The notes under the pieces were generated by a model that worked only from the letters and a program-made list of their open reading frames with translations, was not told the DNA's origin and did not search any database. Source: JBNKFV01 sp050289485 (GTDB lineage: Bacteria > Pseudomonadota > Gammaproteobacteria > Pseudomonadales > Cellvibrionaceae). From it: a stretch of 64,000 bases of DNA. Both the position numbers and the translations under genes were made by a program. Below are positions 1-8,582 of the stretch, in pieces. The stretch's first letter is position 1; each line of letters opens with the position of its first letter. The DNA lies in NCBI GenBank assembly GCA_050289485.1, contig JBNKFV010000028.1, positions 1 through 64,000 on the forward strand, read 5' to 3'.

Positions 1-307
1 AAGAAGAAAAGGTGACGAGGGGTTGCCAGCACTTGCTTCGATGCTCTATCAGAATGTTTAGGGCTACCTAAAATATCATGACATATCTAGCCGATAGCGT
101 ACTGGACATAGAATAAACCTATGCGCACAACCCTTCATCACTATGTAGTATTACATTTTGGAGGATGAATGCCAATAGATTACAAATTGTGAATGTCAGC
201 TTACGGCCGTAGGTGGGTTAATATAAATATGTTATAACGTTTTCCGCGGTCAGAATTCGACAGCGTACGTCTAGCAAACTGCCAGATGAATCGAGAAATA
301 TAAGGCA
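1..307. other. Left-edge non-coding stretch, possible tail of an upstream gene
   Basis: No complete gene is visible. A frame open from the window edge ends at a TAG at about position 60 and could be the last 19 codons of a plus-strand gene whose body lies outside the window, but 19 codons cannot be assigned to any family. The rest is AT-rich with stops in all frames and presumably holds the promoter of the following gene. Confidence 0.3.
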
Positions 308-1828
308 ATGGATACAGGAAAAGAAACAAGGCTAGGAATTCTAGAAGGTGACGCAAAGCGAGATATCATTGCGCCTTTTGAACGGCACAATTGGAAATGC
401 ACAATTGATGGGCAATTTCCCAAGGGTGAGTATATTGTAATAAAACTAAAGAAGTCTGACGCAGAGTTTAAAATTGGCTTGCTGTATTCTTGTGCCACGG
501 CAAATGGCATTTATAAGATTCTAGATAAAACTGTTGACTTGATAGTTCTTAATAGAGGCTTCTATCAGCTTGAATCCTATGCTTATGGCATTGAAACTGA
601 AGTCATCGAAAAGTCCAGCATCCAAACTTATGTAATCAAGTGGAATTCATTAGTCTCCGAAGGGAAAATTTCTGTGGGTGGGCCAGAAAAACCCAAGATC
701 AAACCAAGAGAGTTTGGAGGTCGTATTCAATCTGAGAGTCCCATTAAACAAATTTGGAGTCGAATCAGGCAATTCAAGACTAAAGGGCTATCAAAAAAAC
801 TGGTTATTGAGAGATATGCTTCAAAAGCGACAACTTGCTCTAGTGAAGTAGCTGAGTCTAAAGCAGAAGGGTTAGCTTTCTGTATTCAAAACGGTTGTGA
901 TTATTTTGAAGCTGCAAGTGAGCAAAAATTAAACCAGAGAATTGTAAGTCTATATTATGGCGCAATAGCATTTGCTTCTGCTGAAATGCTCGCTTCGCCA
1001 GAAGGGCCTGGCTCGCTTGATGAGGTTGAGAATATGACCAAATTTGGTCATGGCCTTTATACATTTGACTCACTTGATGAGAACTCCTTTGAGGGCTTTG
1101 TTGTAGGAGTTTTATCGAATGGCTTTTTCAAAAAATGGGTGGAGTTCTTGGGTGCCGATGTTGCATCTTTTCCAGCTAAAAAGCCAAAAAAACCTTCCGA
1201 TATAGATTTATCAAAGAATGAAGTCACCACTCTCATAGAGCTATTTTCAAGGATACCTGAGTTAGAAGATTTATTCTTGTTGGTCACTAACTCCCCCCCA
1301 AATTGGTTAACCTTTAATTATGATTCAGAGTCAAACGGCGGTTTTGGGCTAAATAAACCGAAGCTGAGAGAAACATATGTAACCATCAATGATATTTCAT
1401 GTTCTAAATCTATAGAAGATATAGCTGCTTTATCCTTGCCGCTAGATCAAATTGAATACCAAGCATCGGAATATCCAGGTCTTCATTTTAAAGCCTTAGT
1501 TAAACACCCGGAAGAAAAACACTGGCATGGAGTGCTGAAACAACATCGTAGTCCATATACAAGTTCCAGTGTAATAATTCCTATCTTCGGTTCAGTGGGC
1601 GAGTATCGAGCAATTTGTGTGGCTCTGCTTTACTCCTTATCGATATTGGTTCGATACAGGCCTAGTATTTGGCGGGAAGTTGTTTCTGGCAAACATGAAA
1701 ATTACCTAGCACTTATCGAAGAATTTTTAGATGTCTATGAGCGTCTTGCACCTCAAGAGTTCTTTGAAAATCTGCTATCAAAGCCAATTCATATTACTCA
1801 ATCAGGCTCAATGTCCGCGAGCATATAA
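308..1828 (+). CDS. YaaC-like protein with extra N-terminal domain, function unknown
   Basis: 506 residues. The C-terminal part (about 195-500) resembles the YaaC-like family: a helical YGAIAFASAEML stretch, a GHGL motif near 250, RIPELEDLFL near 318, and a closing YSLSILVRYRPSIWREV segment followed by a helical tail. This match is from memory of the family pattern, not an alignment. The first 115 residues are a separate alpha/beta-looking domain (VIKLKK, then KIGLLYSC and VDLIVLNRGFY beta strands) reminiscent of small nuclease or sensor folds, but I see no certain catalytic motif. Base composition is clearly more AT-rich than the rest of the window and no operon partner is present, so acquisition by transfer is likely. 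The ATG has only a weak AAGG upstream. An accessory or defence role is inference only. Confidence 0.55.
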   Translation: MDTGKETRLGILEGDAKRDIIAPFERHNWKCTIDGQFPKGEYIVIKLKKSDAEFKIGLLYSCATANGIYKILDKTVDLIVLNRGFYQLESYAYGIETEVIEKSSIQTYVIKWNSLVSEGKISVGGPEKPKIKPREFGGRIQSESPIKQIWSRIRQFKTKGLSKKLVIERYASKATTCSSEVAESKAEGLAFCIQNGCDYFEAASEQKLNQRIVSLYYGAIAFASAEMLASPEGPGSLDEVENMTKFGHGLYTFDSLDENSFEGFVVGVLSNGFFKKWVEFLGADVASFPAKKPKKPSDIDLSKNEVTTLIELFSRIPELEDLFLLVTNSPPNWLTFNYDSESNGGFGLNKPKLRETYVTINDISCSKSIEDIAALSLPLDQIEYQASEYPGLHFKALVKHPEEKHWHGVLKQHRSPYTSSSVIIPIFGSVGEYRAICVALLYSLSILVRYRPSIWREVVSGKHENYLALIEEFLDVYERLAPQEFFENLLSKPIHITQSGSMSASI

Positions 1829-1883
1829 AAATCATCTAATAATTCGCCGTAGTTGGGAAAATTTTGCGATATGCGCTGTGTTG

Positions 1884-1913
1884 AATGTCCGCTATTGGCC
1901 GAAAGAAGACATT
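1884..1913. repeat. Imperfect palindrome around a GGCC centre
   Basis: AATGTC and GACATT arms flank a core containing TTGGCC. It looks like a member of the dispersed palindromic AATGTCCGCT...GGCC type seen between genes in several gammaproteobacteria (recollection, not searched). It lies 56 bp after the stop of the 506-residue gene, without a clear T-tract. Between here and the riboswitch at 2102 I see no other structure beyond presumed promoter sequence. Confidence 0.3.
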
Positions 1914-2101
1914 TGAATTGGTCACAGAACCATTACCCGTATTCGGCAAAACACACAGGCGCCACAAAAATACCCTGAAATAACCCGCCGCCTTCACCCT
2001 ATACCGATAGTATTTGCAGGGTTATCGGCTCGTGGGGGCCGCTTGTTACGTGGCTGCCCTCCCCCTTGCAATACCCGCAGATGTCTTTACAATCGGCGCC
2101 G

Positions 2102-2201
2102 TTCCTTAGGGGTGGTTGCGTAACCTGGTTACAGCACCTGAGATGCAGTTTTTGCAAACCCTTTGAACCTGATCCGGTTAATGCCGGCGTAGGGATAGGA
2201 T
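2102..2201 (+). promoter_or_regulatory. TPP (thiamine pyrophosphate) riboswitch
   Basis: All conserved THI-element blocks are present in order: TTCCTTAGGGG at the 5' side, CACCTGAGATG, then ACCCTTTGAACCTGATC, GGTTAATGCCGG and GCGTAGGGATAGGA. TCCT at the start pairs with AGGA at the end to close P1. The class binds thiamine pyrophosphate and turns expression off when it is abundant. It precedes a TonB receptor and three more genes that fit thiamine uptake. The start codon is about 170 nt further downstream, with a repeat element in between. Confidence 0.95.
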
Positions 2202-2202
2202 T

Positions 2203-2292
2203 CAGGCCGTTGAAAAACGTTTTTGAGGCAATGGATGCTAGGCGCTTTAAGCGACACCGCAGACATCACGCAGATAGTTTTTCAACAGCCTG
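2203..2292. repeat. 90-bp inverted-repeat element in the riboswitch leader (family B)
   Basis: The ends form a 16-bp inverted repeat with one mismatch (CAGGCCGTTGAAAAAC against GTTTTTCAACAGCCTG). The inside contains TAGGCGCTTTAAGCGA (2239-2254), found again exactly at 37858-37873 inside another inverted-repeat element, and GAGGCA upstream of it is also shared. It therefore looks like a dispersed MITE/REP-type sequence. It begins 1-2 bp after the aptamer closes, so it forms part of the mRNA leader. Confidence 0.65.
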
Positions 2293-2331
2293 TAAGTATT
2301 AGCCCCGCACCTTGTCGCACGCATTCCGGGT

Positions 2332-2365
2332 CTCCTTAACGATTAGAAATCAACTGTTACGGAGG
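2332..2365 (+). promoter_or_regulatory. Ribosome binding site and possible riboswitch expression platform
   Basis: GGAGG (2361-2365) lies four bases before the ATG at 2370. A CTCC at 2332-2335 could pair with it and hide it, which would fit a translation-inhibiting TPP switch. The pairing is short and is only a suggestion; no T-tract terminator is visible between aptamer and gene. Confidence 0.3.
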
Positions 2366-2369
2366 CTCT

Positions 2370-4529
2370 ATGACCCCAACACAATTATTACGTACCCCCC
2401 TTGCCCTCACACTGGCAAGCTGCACTGCCTTGAGCGTACAGGCAAAAAACCAAAGCATTGAAGAAATTACCGTTACTGCCGAGTTCCGTGAAACCTCGGT
2501 ACTGGAAACCCCACTCAGTGTGAGTGTATTTAACGCAAAAAATATTCAACAGCGCCAAGCTGAGCATATGGAAAAAATGCTCAGTGCCGCGCCCAACGTG
2601 AATTTCTCGCGTGGCGCCTCACGCGGCCGCTTTATTCAGATTCGCGGTATTGGCGAGCGCAGTGAGTTTGTTGAACCTACCAACCCTTCGGTGGGCGTAA
2701 TTGTTGATGGTATCGACTTTACGGGTGTGAGTACGGTGGTCACCACCATGGATATTCAGCAGATCGAAGTACTGCGTGGCCCACAAGGTACCCTCTATGG
2801 CGCCAACGCACTGGCTGGCCTGATTAATGTAACCAGCAACCAACCTGGCGATACGTTAAATGGCGGCGTGAGTACCCAAGTGGGCAACTACAACACCATT
2901 AACTCGCAAGCGGCTTTAGGTACCCCACTAGGGGATAGCCTTGGCCTGCGTTTGGCAGTGCAGCGCAACGTAAGTGATGGTTTTATCGAAAACACCTACC
3001 TGGGCCGTGACGATACCAACAATATCGATGAAAGCACGTTCAGGGCCAAACTAAACTGGGCCATTACCGAGCAGTTGCAGTTAGATCTCACCGCTTTTTA
3101 TGCCGATGTGGACAACGGTTACGATGCTTTCTCGCTAGACAACACCCGCGAAACGCTATCAGACCAACCTGGTAAAGATGTACAAGAGACTAACGCCGGT
3201 GCTGCCAAGCTAACCTGGGCAAACGATGCCGTTACCGTGATTGGCACCATTAGCCGTGCGATTTCTGATATTGAATACAGCTACGATGAAGACTGGACCA
3301 ATACCCAGATCTGTGACGGTTTGGCGTGTGATAGCGCCTTATGGGGAACAGATGCCAATTTTGAACCCGTAGACTGCACCACCCACGACTGCACAGGACT
3401 ACCCCCTTATTACTGGTGGTACTCGTCTACCGATCAATACCTGCGTGAAAAAGACAACACCAGTTACGACGTGCGCGTACTGTCTAACAACAGCGGCGAT
3501 GAGATCAATTGGGTAGCCGGTATTTATTACCGCGAACAAGGCGCTAACCTGTTGCGTATTTATACGTGGGATCCAGACTTCAGCAGCAACTATCACACCG
3601 AAAACACAGCTGTTTACGGGCAAGTGGATATTCCATTAACCGAACAACTGTCACTGATTACCGGCCTTCGTTTCGAACAATGGGATGCAGACTATAGTGA
3701 CTCCGACGCCATCGCCTTCAAACCAGACGACGACCTCTGGGGTGGAAAAATAGTGCTGCAGTACCAAATTAATACCGACAGCATGGCCTATGCGCAGATA
3801 TCACGTGGTTACAAAGCCGGTGGCTTCAACCCCAACCAAAACCTGGCTGCATCGCAACGTACCTACGGCACCGAGACCATGATCAATTATGAGATTGGCC
3901 ACAAACAATACTGGGCAGACGGTAATGCCTTTACGCAAGTATCGTTCTTTTATCAGGATCGTAGCGACGTGCAGTCAAAGCAGTATCTGCTAACCTGTCC
4001 CTCGGGGGTAGCCTGTTCATTCGACGACTTTATCAGCAATGTGTCGGAAGGCAGCAATTGGGGTGCGGAGTTTGAATTTAATATTCAAGCTAACGATGTG
4101 ATTGGTTTTTACGGTTCGCTGGGCTTACTACGCACAGAATATAAAGACCTCAACCCGAATTTGGCGAATGCCGCACTGCTGGAAGGTCGTGATCAGGCAC
4201 AATCACCCCACTATCAATTTACACTGGGCAGCCAGATCAACTTTACTGATGCACTCAATATGCGGGTAGACATTGAAGGTAAAGACAAATACTACTTGTC
4301 TGACAGCCATAACGATCAATCCAGCCACTATGCGCTGCTCAACGCCAGTTTGAATTATCAAATCAGACATTGGCAGCTTAGCCTGTGGGGCAAAAACCTG
4401 AATGACGAAACTTATGAAACTCGCGGATTTAACTTCCCCAATGACCCACGTAAACTCTATATTGGCGAAACTTACTATCAACTGGGCGACCCACGTCAGT
4501 ACGGTGTAAGTATCAACTATAGTTTTTAG
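2370..4529 (+). CDS. TonB-dependent outer-membrane receptor, probably for thiamine
   Basis: 719 residues: signal peptide (about 1-25), a TonB-box-like EEITVTA, plug domain with IQIRGIG and VLRGPQGTLYGANALAG motifs, a 22-strand type barrel, and the usual terminal aromatic (YSF). Such receptors take up scarce substrates across the outer membrane using TonB energy. The family does not give the substrate, but the TPP riboswitch directly upstream and the following PnuC-type permease and thiamine kinase-like gene point to thiamine or a thiamine phosphate, as in known riboswitch-controlled omr-pnuT clusters. The start is fixed by GGAGG four bases upstream and by the signal peptide. Confidence 0.9.
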   Translation: MTPTQLLRTPLALTLASCTALSVQAKNQSIEEITVTAEFRETSVLETPLSVSVFNAKNIQQRQAEHMEKMLSAAPNVNFSRGASRGRFIQIRGIGERSEFVEPTNPSVGVIVDGIDFTGVSTVVTTMDIQQIEVLRGPQGTLYGANALAGLINVTSNQPGDTLNGGVSTQVGNYNTINSQAALGTPLGDSLGLRLAVQRNVSDGFIENTYLGRDDTNNIDESTFRAKLNWAITEQLQLDLTAFYADVDNGYDAFSLDNTRETLSDQPGKDVQETNAGAAKLTWANDAVTVIGTISRAISDIEYSYDEDWTNTQICDGLACDSALWGTDANFEPVDCTTHDCTGLPPYYWWYSSTDQYLREKDNTSYDVRVLSNNSGDEINWVAGIYYREQGANLLRIYTWDPDFSSNYHTENTAVYGQVDIPLTEQLSLITGLRFEQWDADYSDSDAIAFKPDDDLWGGKIVLQYQINTDSMAYAQISRGYKAGGFNPNQNLAASQRTYGTETMINYEIGHKQYWADGNAFTQVSFFYQDRSDVQSKQYLLTCPSGVACSFDDFISNVSEGSNWGAEFEFNIQANDVIGFYGSLGLLRTEYKDLNPNLANAALLEGRDQAQSPHYQFTLGSQINFTDALNMRVDIEGKDKYYLSDSHNDQSSHYALLNASLNYQIRHWQLSLWGKNLNDETYETRGFNFPNDPRKLYIGETYYQLGDPRQYGVSINYSF

Positions 4530-4534
4530 TCAAT

Positions 4535-4568
4535 GTGCTGTGCAGTGTTACCAAACACTGCACAGCAC
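4535..4568 (+). promoter_or_regulatory. Perfect 15-bp hairpin between operon genes
   Basis: GTGCTGTGCAGTGTT and its exact complement are separated by the four-base loop ACCA, five bases after the receptor stop codon. There is no following T-tract, so it is not a standard terminator. A likely job is to protect the 3' end of the receptor message or to lower expression of the genes downstream. The downstream gene starts at 4605. Confidence 0.7.
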
Positions 4569-4604
4569 TTGAGCTATGATCACAAGCCCAAACAGGAGCT
4601 TACC

Positions 4605-4865
4605 ATGCAAATCAGCGTAGAATTAACGATGTACCCGTTTAACGGTGACTACATTCCAGAAATCAAAGGGTTTATTGATCAACTTAATACTTACAGTGAT
4701 ATCACCATTAAAACGTTCCCTACCGCCACCATTGTGATGGGCGACTACGAACGCGTAATGACAGTGCTCAAAGACATGCTGCAATGGAGTTACAACACCC
4801 AAGGCAAAGCCGTGTTTGTGGCTAAATTTTTACCCGGCTCAGAAGTGTTGGCTAGCGAAGGCTGA
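4605..4865 (+). CDS. Small YkoF/MTH1187-type thiamine-binding-like protein
   Basis: 86 residues with no signal peptide. The pattern of a beta strand (ISVELTMYPF), helix, DITIKTFPTATIVMGDYERVM and a C-terminal beta strand matches the ferredoxin-like YkoF/MTH1187 domain (thiamine/hydroxymethylpyrimidine binding). It sits between the receptor and permease genes, so a cytoplasmic thiamine-binding or sensing role is plausible but not proven. The start was chosen at ATG 4605 because CAGGAG lies a proper distance upstream; the frame is open further 5' but only through the hairpin. Confidence 0.7.
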   Translation: MQISVELTMYPFNGDYIPEIKGFIDQLNTYSDITIKTFPTATIVMGDYERVMTVLKDMLQWSYNTQGKAVFVAKFLPGSEVLASEG

Positions 4866-4895
4866 TTTTTTAACACCAGCATTAGAGACAATTGC

Positions 4896-5510
4896 ATGTT
4901 GGAACAAATCATACAAGGTGCAACACAAATGCACGCATGGGAAGCCGTTGCCGTTATTCTGTCGCTGGCCTACTTGCTGTTCGCCATGAAAGAAAGCCTG
5001 TGGTGCTGGTACTGTGCTTTTTTCAGCACGTTGATTTACACCATTTTATTCTGGAAAGTGAATCTGCTGATGGATTCGGCATTACAGGTATATTACCTGT
5101 TAATGGCGATTTATGGCTGGCAGCAATGGCGGCAACATAACAATGGTAGCAAAAAAAATACCATTGAAATTAACCGTTGGCCACTGCAAAACCATCTAAT
5201 GGCCATTGCTGGAGTACTGATTGTAAGCAGCCTATCCGGATATTATCTAGACAATCACACCCAAGCTGCTTGGCCCTATGTGGACTCTTTTACCACTTGG
5301 GCAAGTGTGCTCACCACCTACATGGTAGCCAAAAAAGTGTTGGAAAACTGGCTGTACTGGATTGTGATCGACAGTGTTGCCTGCTTGGTCTACATCGACC
5401 GCGGCCTATATTTTACTGCCCTGTTATTTGCCGCCTACGTTGTTATTGTCGTTTTTGGCTTTTTCAGTTGGCGCAGGGACATGCAGCATGAACGCTACGC
5501 TACCGCTTGA
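4896..5510 (+). CDS. pnuT: PnuC-family permease, probable thiamine transporter (PnuT)
   Basis: 204 residues with about seven hydrophobic segments and the tryptophan/tyrosine-rich signature of PnuC carriers (QVYYLLMAIYGWQQW near 63-77 and WASVLTTYMVAKK near 133-145). PnuC proteins carry vitamin precursors by facilitated diffusion, with trapping by a kinase; PnuT members act on thiamine. The TPP riboswitch upstream and the kinase immediately downstream favour thiamine over nicotinamide riboside. The 3' end overlaps the next gene by 23 bases, which suggests translational coupling. Confidence 0.85.
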   Translation: MLEQIIQGATQMHAWEAVAVILSLAYLLFAMKESLWCWYCAFFSTLIYTILFWKVNLLMDSALQVYYLLMAIYGWQQWRQHNNGSKKNTIEINRWPLQNHLMAIAGVLIVSSLSGYYLDNHTQAAWPYVDSFTTWASVLTTYMVAKKVLENWLYWIVIDSVACLVYIDRGLYFTALLFAAYVVIVVFGFFSWRRDMQHERYATA

Positions 5511-6216
5511 ACACATTCTAGAGCAATGGCCGTTATGGCAATGTTGCGAGAAAAAGCCGTTGCTTATTGAGCATTTTCCCAGTGGTTTGACGAACCAGAT
5601 TTATCATTTACAGGCAGAGCATCGTCATCTGGTGCTGCGCATTAACACGCAGTCTCCAGAAAATCTCGGCGTGTATCGCCAGTCAGAGCAATGCATTTTA
5701 GGTGCGCTTGCGCCGCGAGGAATTGCGCCAAAATTGCTCTATAGCGACAAAGAATTTCGCTATACCGTTCTAGAGTATCAGCCAGGTGAGATCCTCGACA
5801 GCATCGTGCTACCACCGGCTTACCACAACGCTATCAAACAGATAATTGATAGTTACCAACAGGTAGATATTGCCGACCTGCCCTCAAAGCACTACCCCAA
5901 CTATATCGCTCACTACTGGGAACAAATAGAAGACGGTAAAAAAACCACTGAACTACGGCAAGCGTGGTCTCGTTTTTATCAAGAAGCAACGGCATTTCAA
6001 CACAGTGGCTGGGTGCCTGTGCTAACCCACCACGATCTAACACCGGCCAACATTGTGATTAATAAAGGAAAACTGACTATTTTGGACTGGGAGTATGCCA
6101 CCTTAGGGCACCCAGAAATTGATATGTACACCGCAACGGGTTTGCCACCAGCCACGCCATTTATCAAAGAATTAATGCAGTGGATTAATAAACTCTGGTT
6201 TATGCTGCCCCGCTAA
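5488..6216 (+). CDS. thiK: Aminoglycoside/choline phosphotransferase-family kinase, likely thiamine kinase
   Basis: 242 residues. The catalytic Brenner-type motif THHDLTPANIVI and the metal-binding LDWEYA are both present, with an N-terminal VLRINT strand carrying the ATP-binding region. These are the marks of the APH/choline kinase family, which includes thiamine kinase. Phosphorylation would trap thiamine brought in by the neighbouring PnuC-type permease. The start was set at the internal ATG 5488 rather than the longer frame because CAGGGA precedes it and the sequence then matches family length; the longer frame lies wholly within pnuT. The substrate assignment rests on context. Confidence 0.75.
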   Translation: MNATLPLEHILEQWPLWQCCEKKPLLIEHFPSGLTNQIYHLQAEHRHLVLRINTQSPENLGVYRQSEQCILGALAPRGIAPKLLYSDKEFRYTVLEYQPGEILDSIVLPPAYHNAIKQIIDSYQQVDIADLPSKHYPNYIAHYWEQIEDGKKTTELRQAWSRFYQEATAFQHSGWVPVLTHHDLTPANIVINKGKLTILDWEYATLGHPEIDMYTATGLPPATPFIKELMQWINKLWFMLPR

Positions 6217-6230
6217 CACAAACAGGCTTT

Positions 6231-6641
6231 TTACCACCAGAACCAGCGTTTCTTACGCGCACAGCGAGTTTGTACTTCATTACCCAATCCACCTTCGTGC
6301 TTTAAAAGAATATGATCTGGGTCGACAGAAACAATATCACGTATAAATACAATATTGGTTTTTTCTTCTTTACCGTTACTGATATAAATAAGCCGTGCAA
6401 GATACAGCTTTTTACCACGAATCTCCCAAATACCTTTATCAGTTACCTCCCGACCATACAGTTCCGACTCTTTTACGTAGTGGCCGTTTTCATCGAACAC
6501 ATAAACATCGTCATTTGCACCACTTTTACAATACCACTTACCCAGCAGTTTGCTTTCCTCTTTACTGAGTGAGACAGCTTTAGCCTGCAATGCTGCAAGT
6601 GCGAAAAGCATGATGAGTATGCGCCAAATGTTTACTGTCAC
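6231..6641 (-). CDS. Small exported protein of unknown function
   Basis: 136 residues with a clear signal peptide ending near AKA (residues 20-22). The mature part looks like a small beta protein: KLLGKWYC, then DVYVFDENGHYV and GIWEIRGKKLYL, a pattern of stress-response or lipocalin-like domains that I cannot assign. Two cysteines (about 38 and 128) could form a disulfide in the periplasm. It converges on the thiamine operon, ending 14 bases from it, and is divergent from the EAL/GGDEF gene. Confidence 0.6.
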   Translation of the reverse strand: MTVNIWRILIMLFALAALQAKAVSLSKEESKLLGKWYCKSGANDDVYVFDENGHYVKESELYGREVTDKGIWEIRGKKLYLARLIYISNGKEEKTNIVFIRDIVSVDPDHILLKHEGGLGNEVQTRCARKKRWFWW

Positions 6642-6788
6642 GTGCTTACCCTGTTGTTGTGGCGGTGCCTACGAAACACTTTATTACTAATACCCGCATA
6701 CAATCAACCGCAACGCCATAAAATTGTCACAAACCGCTGATAGCCTCCGCAGTCGCGCCAAAAATTAAAAGCAAGTAGAGGTAAGCCC

Positions 6789-8579
6789 ATGCCACCGGTT
6801 GGAACCCGCCAAGAGCTTGTCAGCATTATTGAAGACAAACTGCTGACTCCCGTATATCAGCCTATTTTCAACCTCGAGCAAGGGCAACACTACGGTTATG
6901 AAGCGCTAATACGCGGCCCTGTCGACAGCCCACTGCATGCTCCGGTCAACTTATTTGAAACGGCTCATCAACAACACCTACTCAGTGAACTGGAGTTTGC
7001 CTGCCGTGAAACCTCATGCAAATCATTTTCACGCCTGGGCGGCAAAGGCAAACTGTTTATCAACGTTAGCCCAATCAGTTTGGTAGAGCCGAACTACCAG
7101 CATGGGATGACCCACAAAATATTACAACGTACGGGCCTGTCGCCAGATCGCATTGTGATAGAACTCTCTGAACAATACCCATTAAACGATTACGAACTGA
7201 TTAAACAGGCAACTCTGCATTATCGTGAAATGGGGTTTGAAATTGCCATTGATGACCTTGGCGCAGGTTATTCTGGCTTGCGTGTATGGGAAGAGATTCG
7301 CCCCGAATATGTCAAAATTGACCAGCACTTTATCGAGAATATCGACACCGACAAAGCCAAACAGGAATTTGTACGTTCAATACAAAAAATTGCCGAGCAG
7401 CTGGCCTGCAAAGTGGTTGCCGAAGGTATCGAAACGCTGGAACAATTACTGATGGTACGTCAACTGGGCATCAGTTTTGCTCAAGGCTATTACTTGGGCC
7501 GACCAGCTCAACATTTGAATATTCGCACTCCCCAGAGTTTGCGCAACCGCCTGGAGACAATAGAGACCAGATTCCCTCAGATTACTGTGGGAGACCTGGC
7601 CGAACAAGCAAAAACCATCACACCAACAGCCAGTTTCGAGCAGGTTATCAAGCTGATTCGTGAACATAAAAAAGTGGCTTGTCTACCCGTGCTGGTGGAC
7701 AACTTTGTCGTCGGCCAGGTTTCCCGCCACGATGTACTGGAGCTAATGACCTCACCGTACACACTGGATCTCTACAAAAAAAAGAAAGCTCGCGATTTCA
7801 TGATCAGTAATCCGATCACAGTGGACAGCCGACTGAGCCTCGAAGAAGCCGGCCACCTGATTGCAAAAATTGAAGGTGACCATGTCGATAGTCATTTTAT
7901 TATTGTGAACTCAAACGGTTTTGTTGGTTTGGGTAGAACCCTGAACCTATTAGGCAAATTAACCGAGCTACAGTTGCAACAAGCCCGACATGCCAACCCG
8001 CTAACACAACTACCAGGCAATTTAGTGATTGATCAGACGATGAATCACTGGCTGACCAGCGGTATTGAATTTAGAGTCGCTTATTTAGACTTAAACCACT
8101 TCAAGCCATTTAACGATTACTACGGTTATAAAGCCGGTGATGAAGTGATTATTGATCTGGCGACGATTATTAAAAATCTAATCAATACAGAGCAGGATTT
8201 TATCGGCCACATCGGTGGCGACGATTTTGTTGTGTTATTTCGCAGCAGCAACTGGCAGGAACAATGTGAATCGATACTTCGTATGTTCGACGCAGCCATT
8301 GTTCAGCACTACGACCAGCAGGCACGCGCAGATGGGGGCATTCACGGCACAGACCGCAATGGTGCCAAACGTTTTTTTCCCTTGCTCAGTCTAGCCATTG
8401 GTGTTGTACATCCCGATCCCAGCTATATCACCAGCTATCACGACATAGCCGCAATAGCAGCTGATGCCAAACACTGCGCCAAGCAAAGTGTTAACAGCCA
8501 GTTATTTGTCAGTCGCCGTCGTAAACCACACCGTATGAGCAGTCAACCAACCCGCACATTGACATGTGCCGCGCTATAA
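6789..8579 (+). CDS. EAL-CBS-GGDEF cyclic-di-GMP signalling protein
   Basis: 596 residues. The EAL domain (about 15-245) keeps YEALIRGP, the IDDLGAGYSG loop, VKID and VAEGIE, so a working c-di-GMP phosphodiesterase is expected. Two CBS repeats follow (about 265-385), which usually bind adenine nucleotides. The C-terminal GGDEF-type domain (about 395-570) has GGDDF instead of GGDEF/GGEEF and is probably weak or purely regulatory. There are no membrane segments. AGAGG seven bases before the ATG supports the start. It stands alone, three bases from the convergent sugar kinase gene. Confidence 0.9.
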   Translation: MPPVGTRQELVSIIEDKLLTPVYQPIFNLEQGQHYGYEALIRGPVDSPLHAPVNLFETAHQQHLLSELEFACRETSCKSFSRLGGKGKLFINVSPISLVEPNYQHGMTHKILQRTGLSPDRIVIELSEQYPLNDYELIKQATLHYREMGFEIAIDDLGAGYSGLRVWEEIRPEYVKIDQHFIENIDTDKAKQEFVRSIQKIAEQLACKVVAEGIETLEQLLMVRQLGISFAQGYYLGRPAQHLNIRTPQSLRNRLETIETRFPQITVGDLAEQAKTITPTASFEQVIKLIREHKKVACLPVLVDNFVVGQVSRHDVLELMTSPYTLDLYKKKKARDFMISNPITVDSRLSLEEAGHLIAKIEGDHVDSHFIIVNSNGFVGLGRTLNLLGKLTELQLQQARHANPLTQLPGNLVIDQTMNHWLTSGIEFRVAYLDLNHFKPFNDYYGYKAGDEVIIDLATIIKNLINTEQDFIGHIGGDDFVVLFRSSNWQEQCESILRMFDAAIVQHYDQQARADGGIHGTDRNGAKRFFPLLSLAIGVVHPDPSYITSYHDIAAIAADAKHCAKQSVNSQLFVSRRRKPHRMSSQPTRTLTCAAL

Positions 8580-8582
8580 TCG

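Noticed and set aside
2066..2302. Open frame of 78 codons over the riboswitch
   Set aside because: It covers the aptamer and the inverted repeat, whose structure explains the sequence; no protein features.
4892..5491. Overlapping plus-strand frames within the PnuC-type gene
   Set aside because: Membrane-protein codon bias explains them; only the 4896 frame shows the family pattern.
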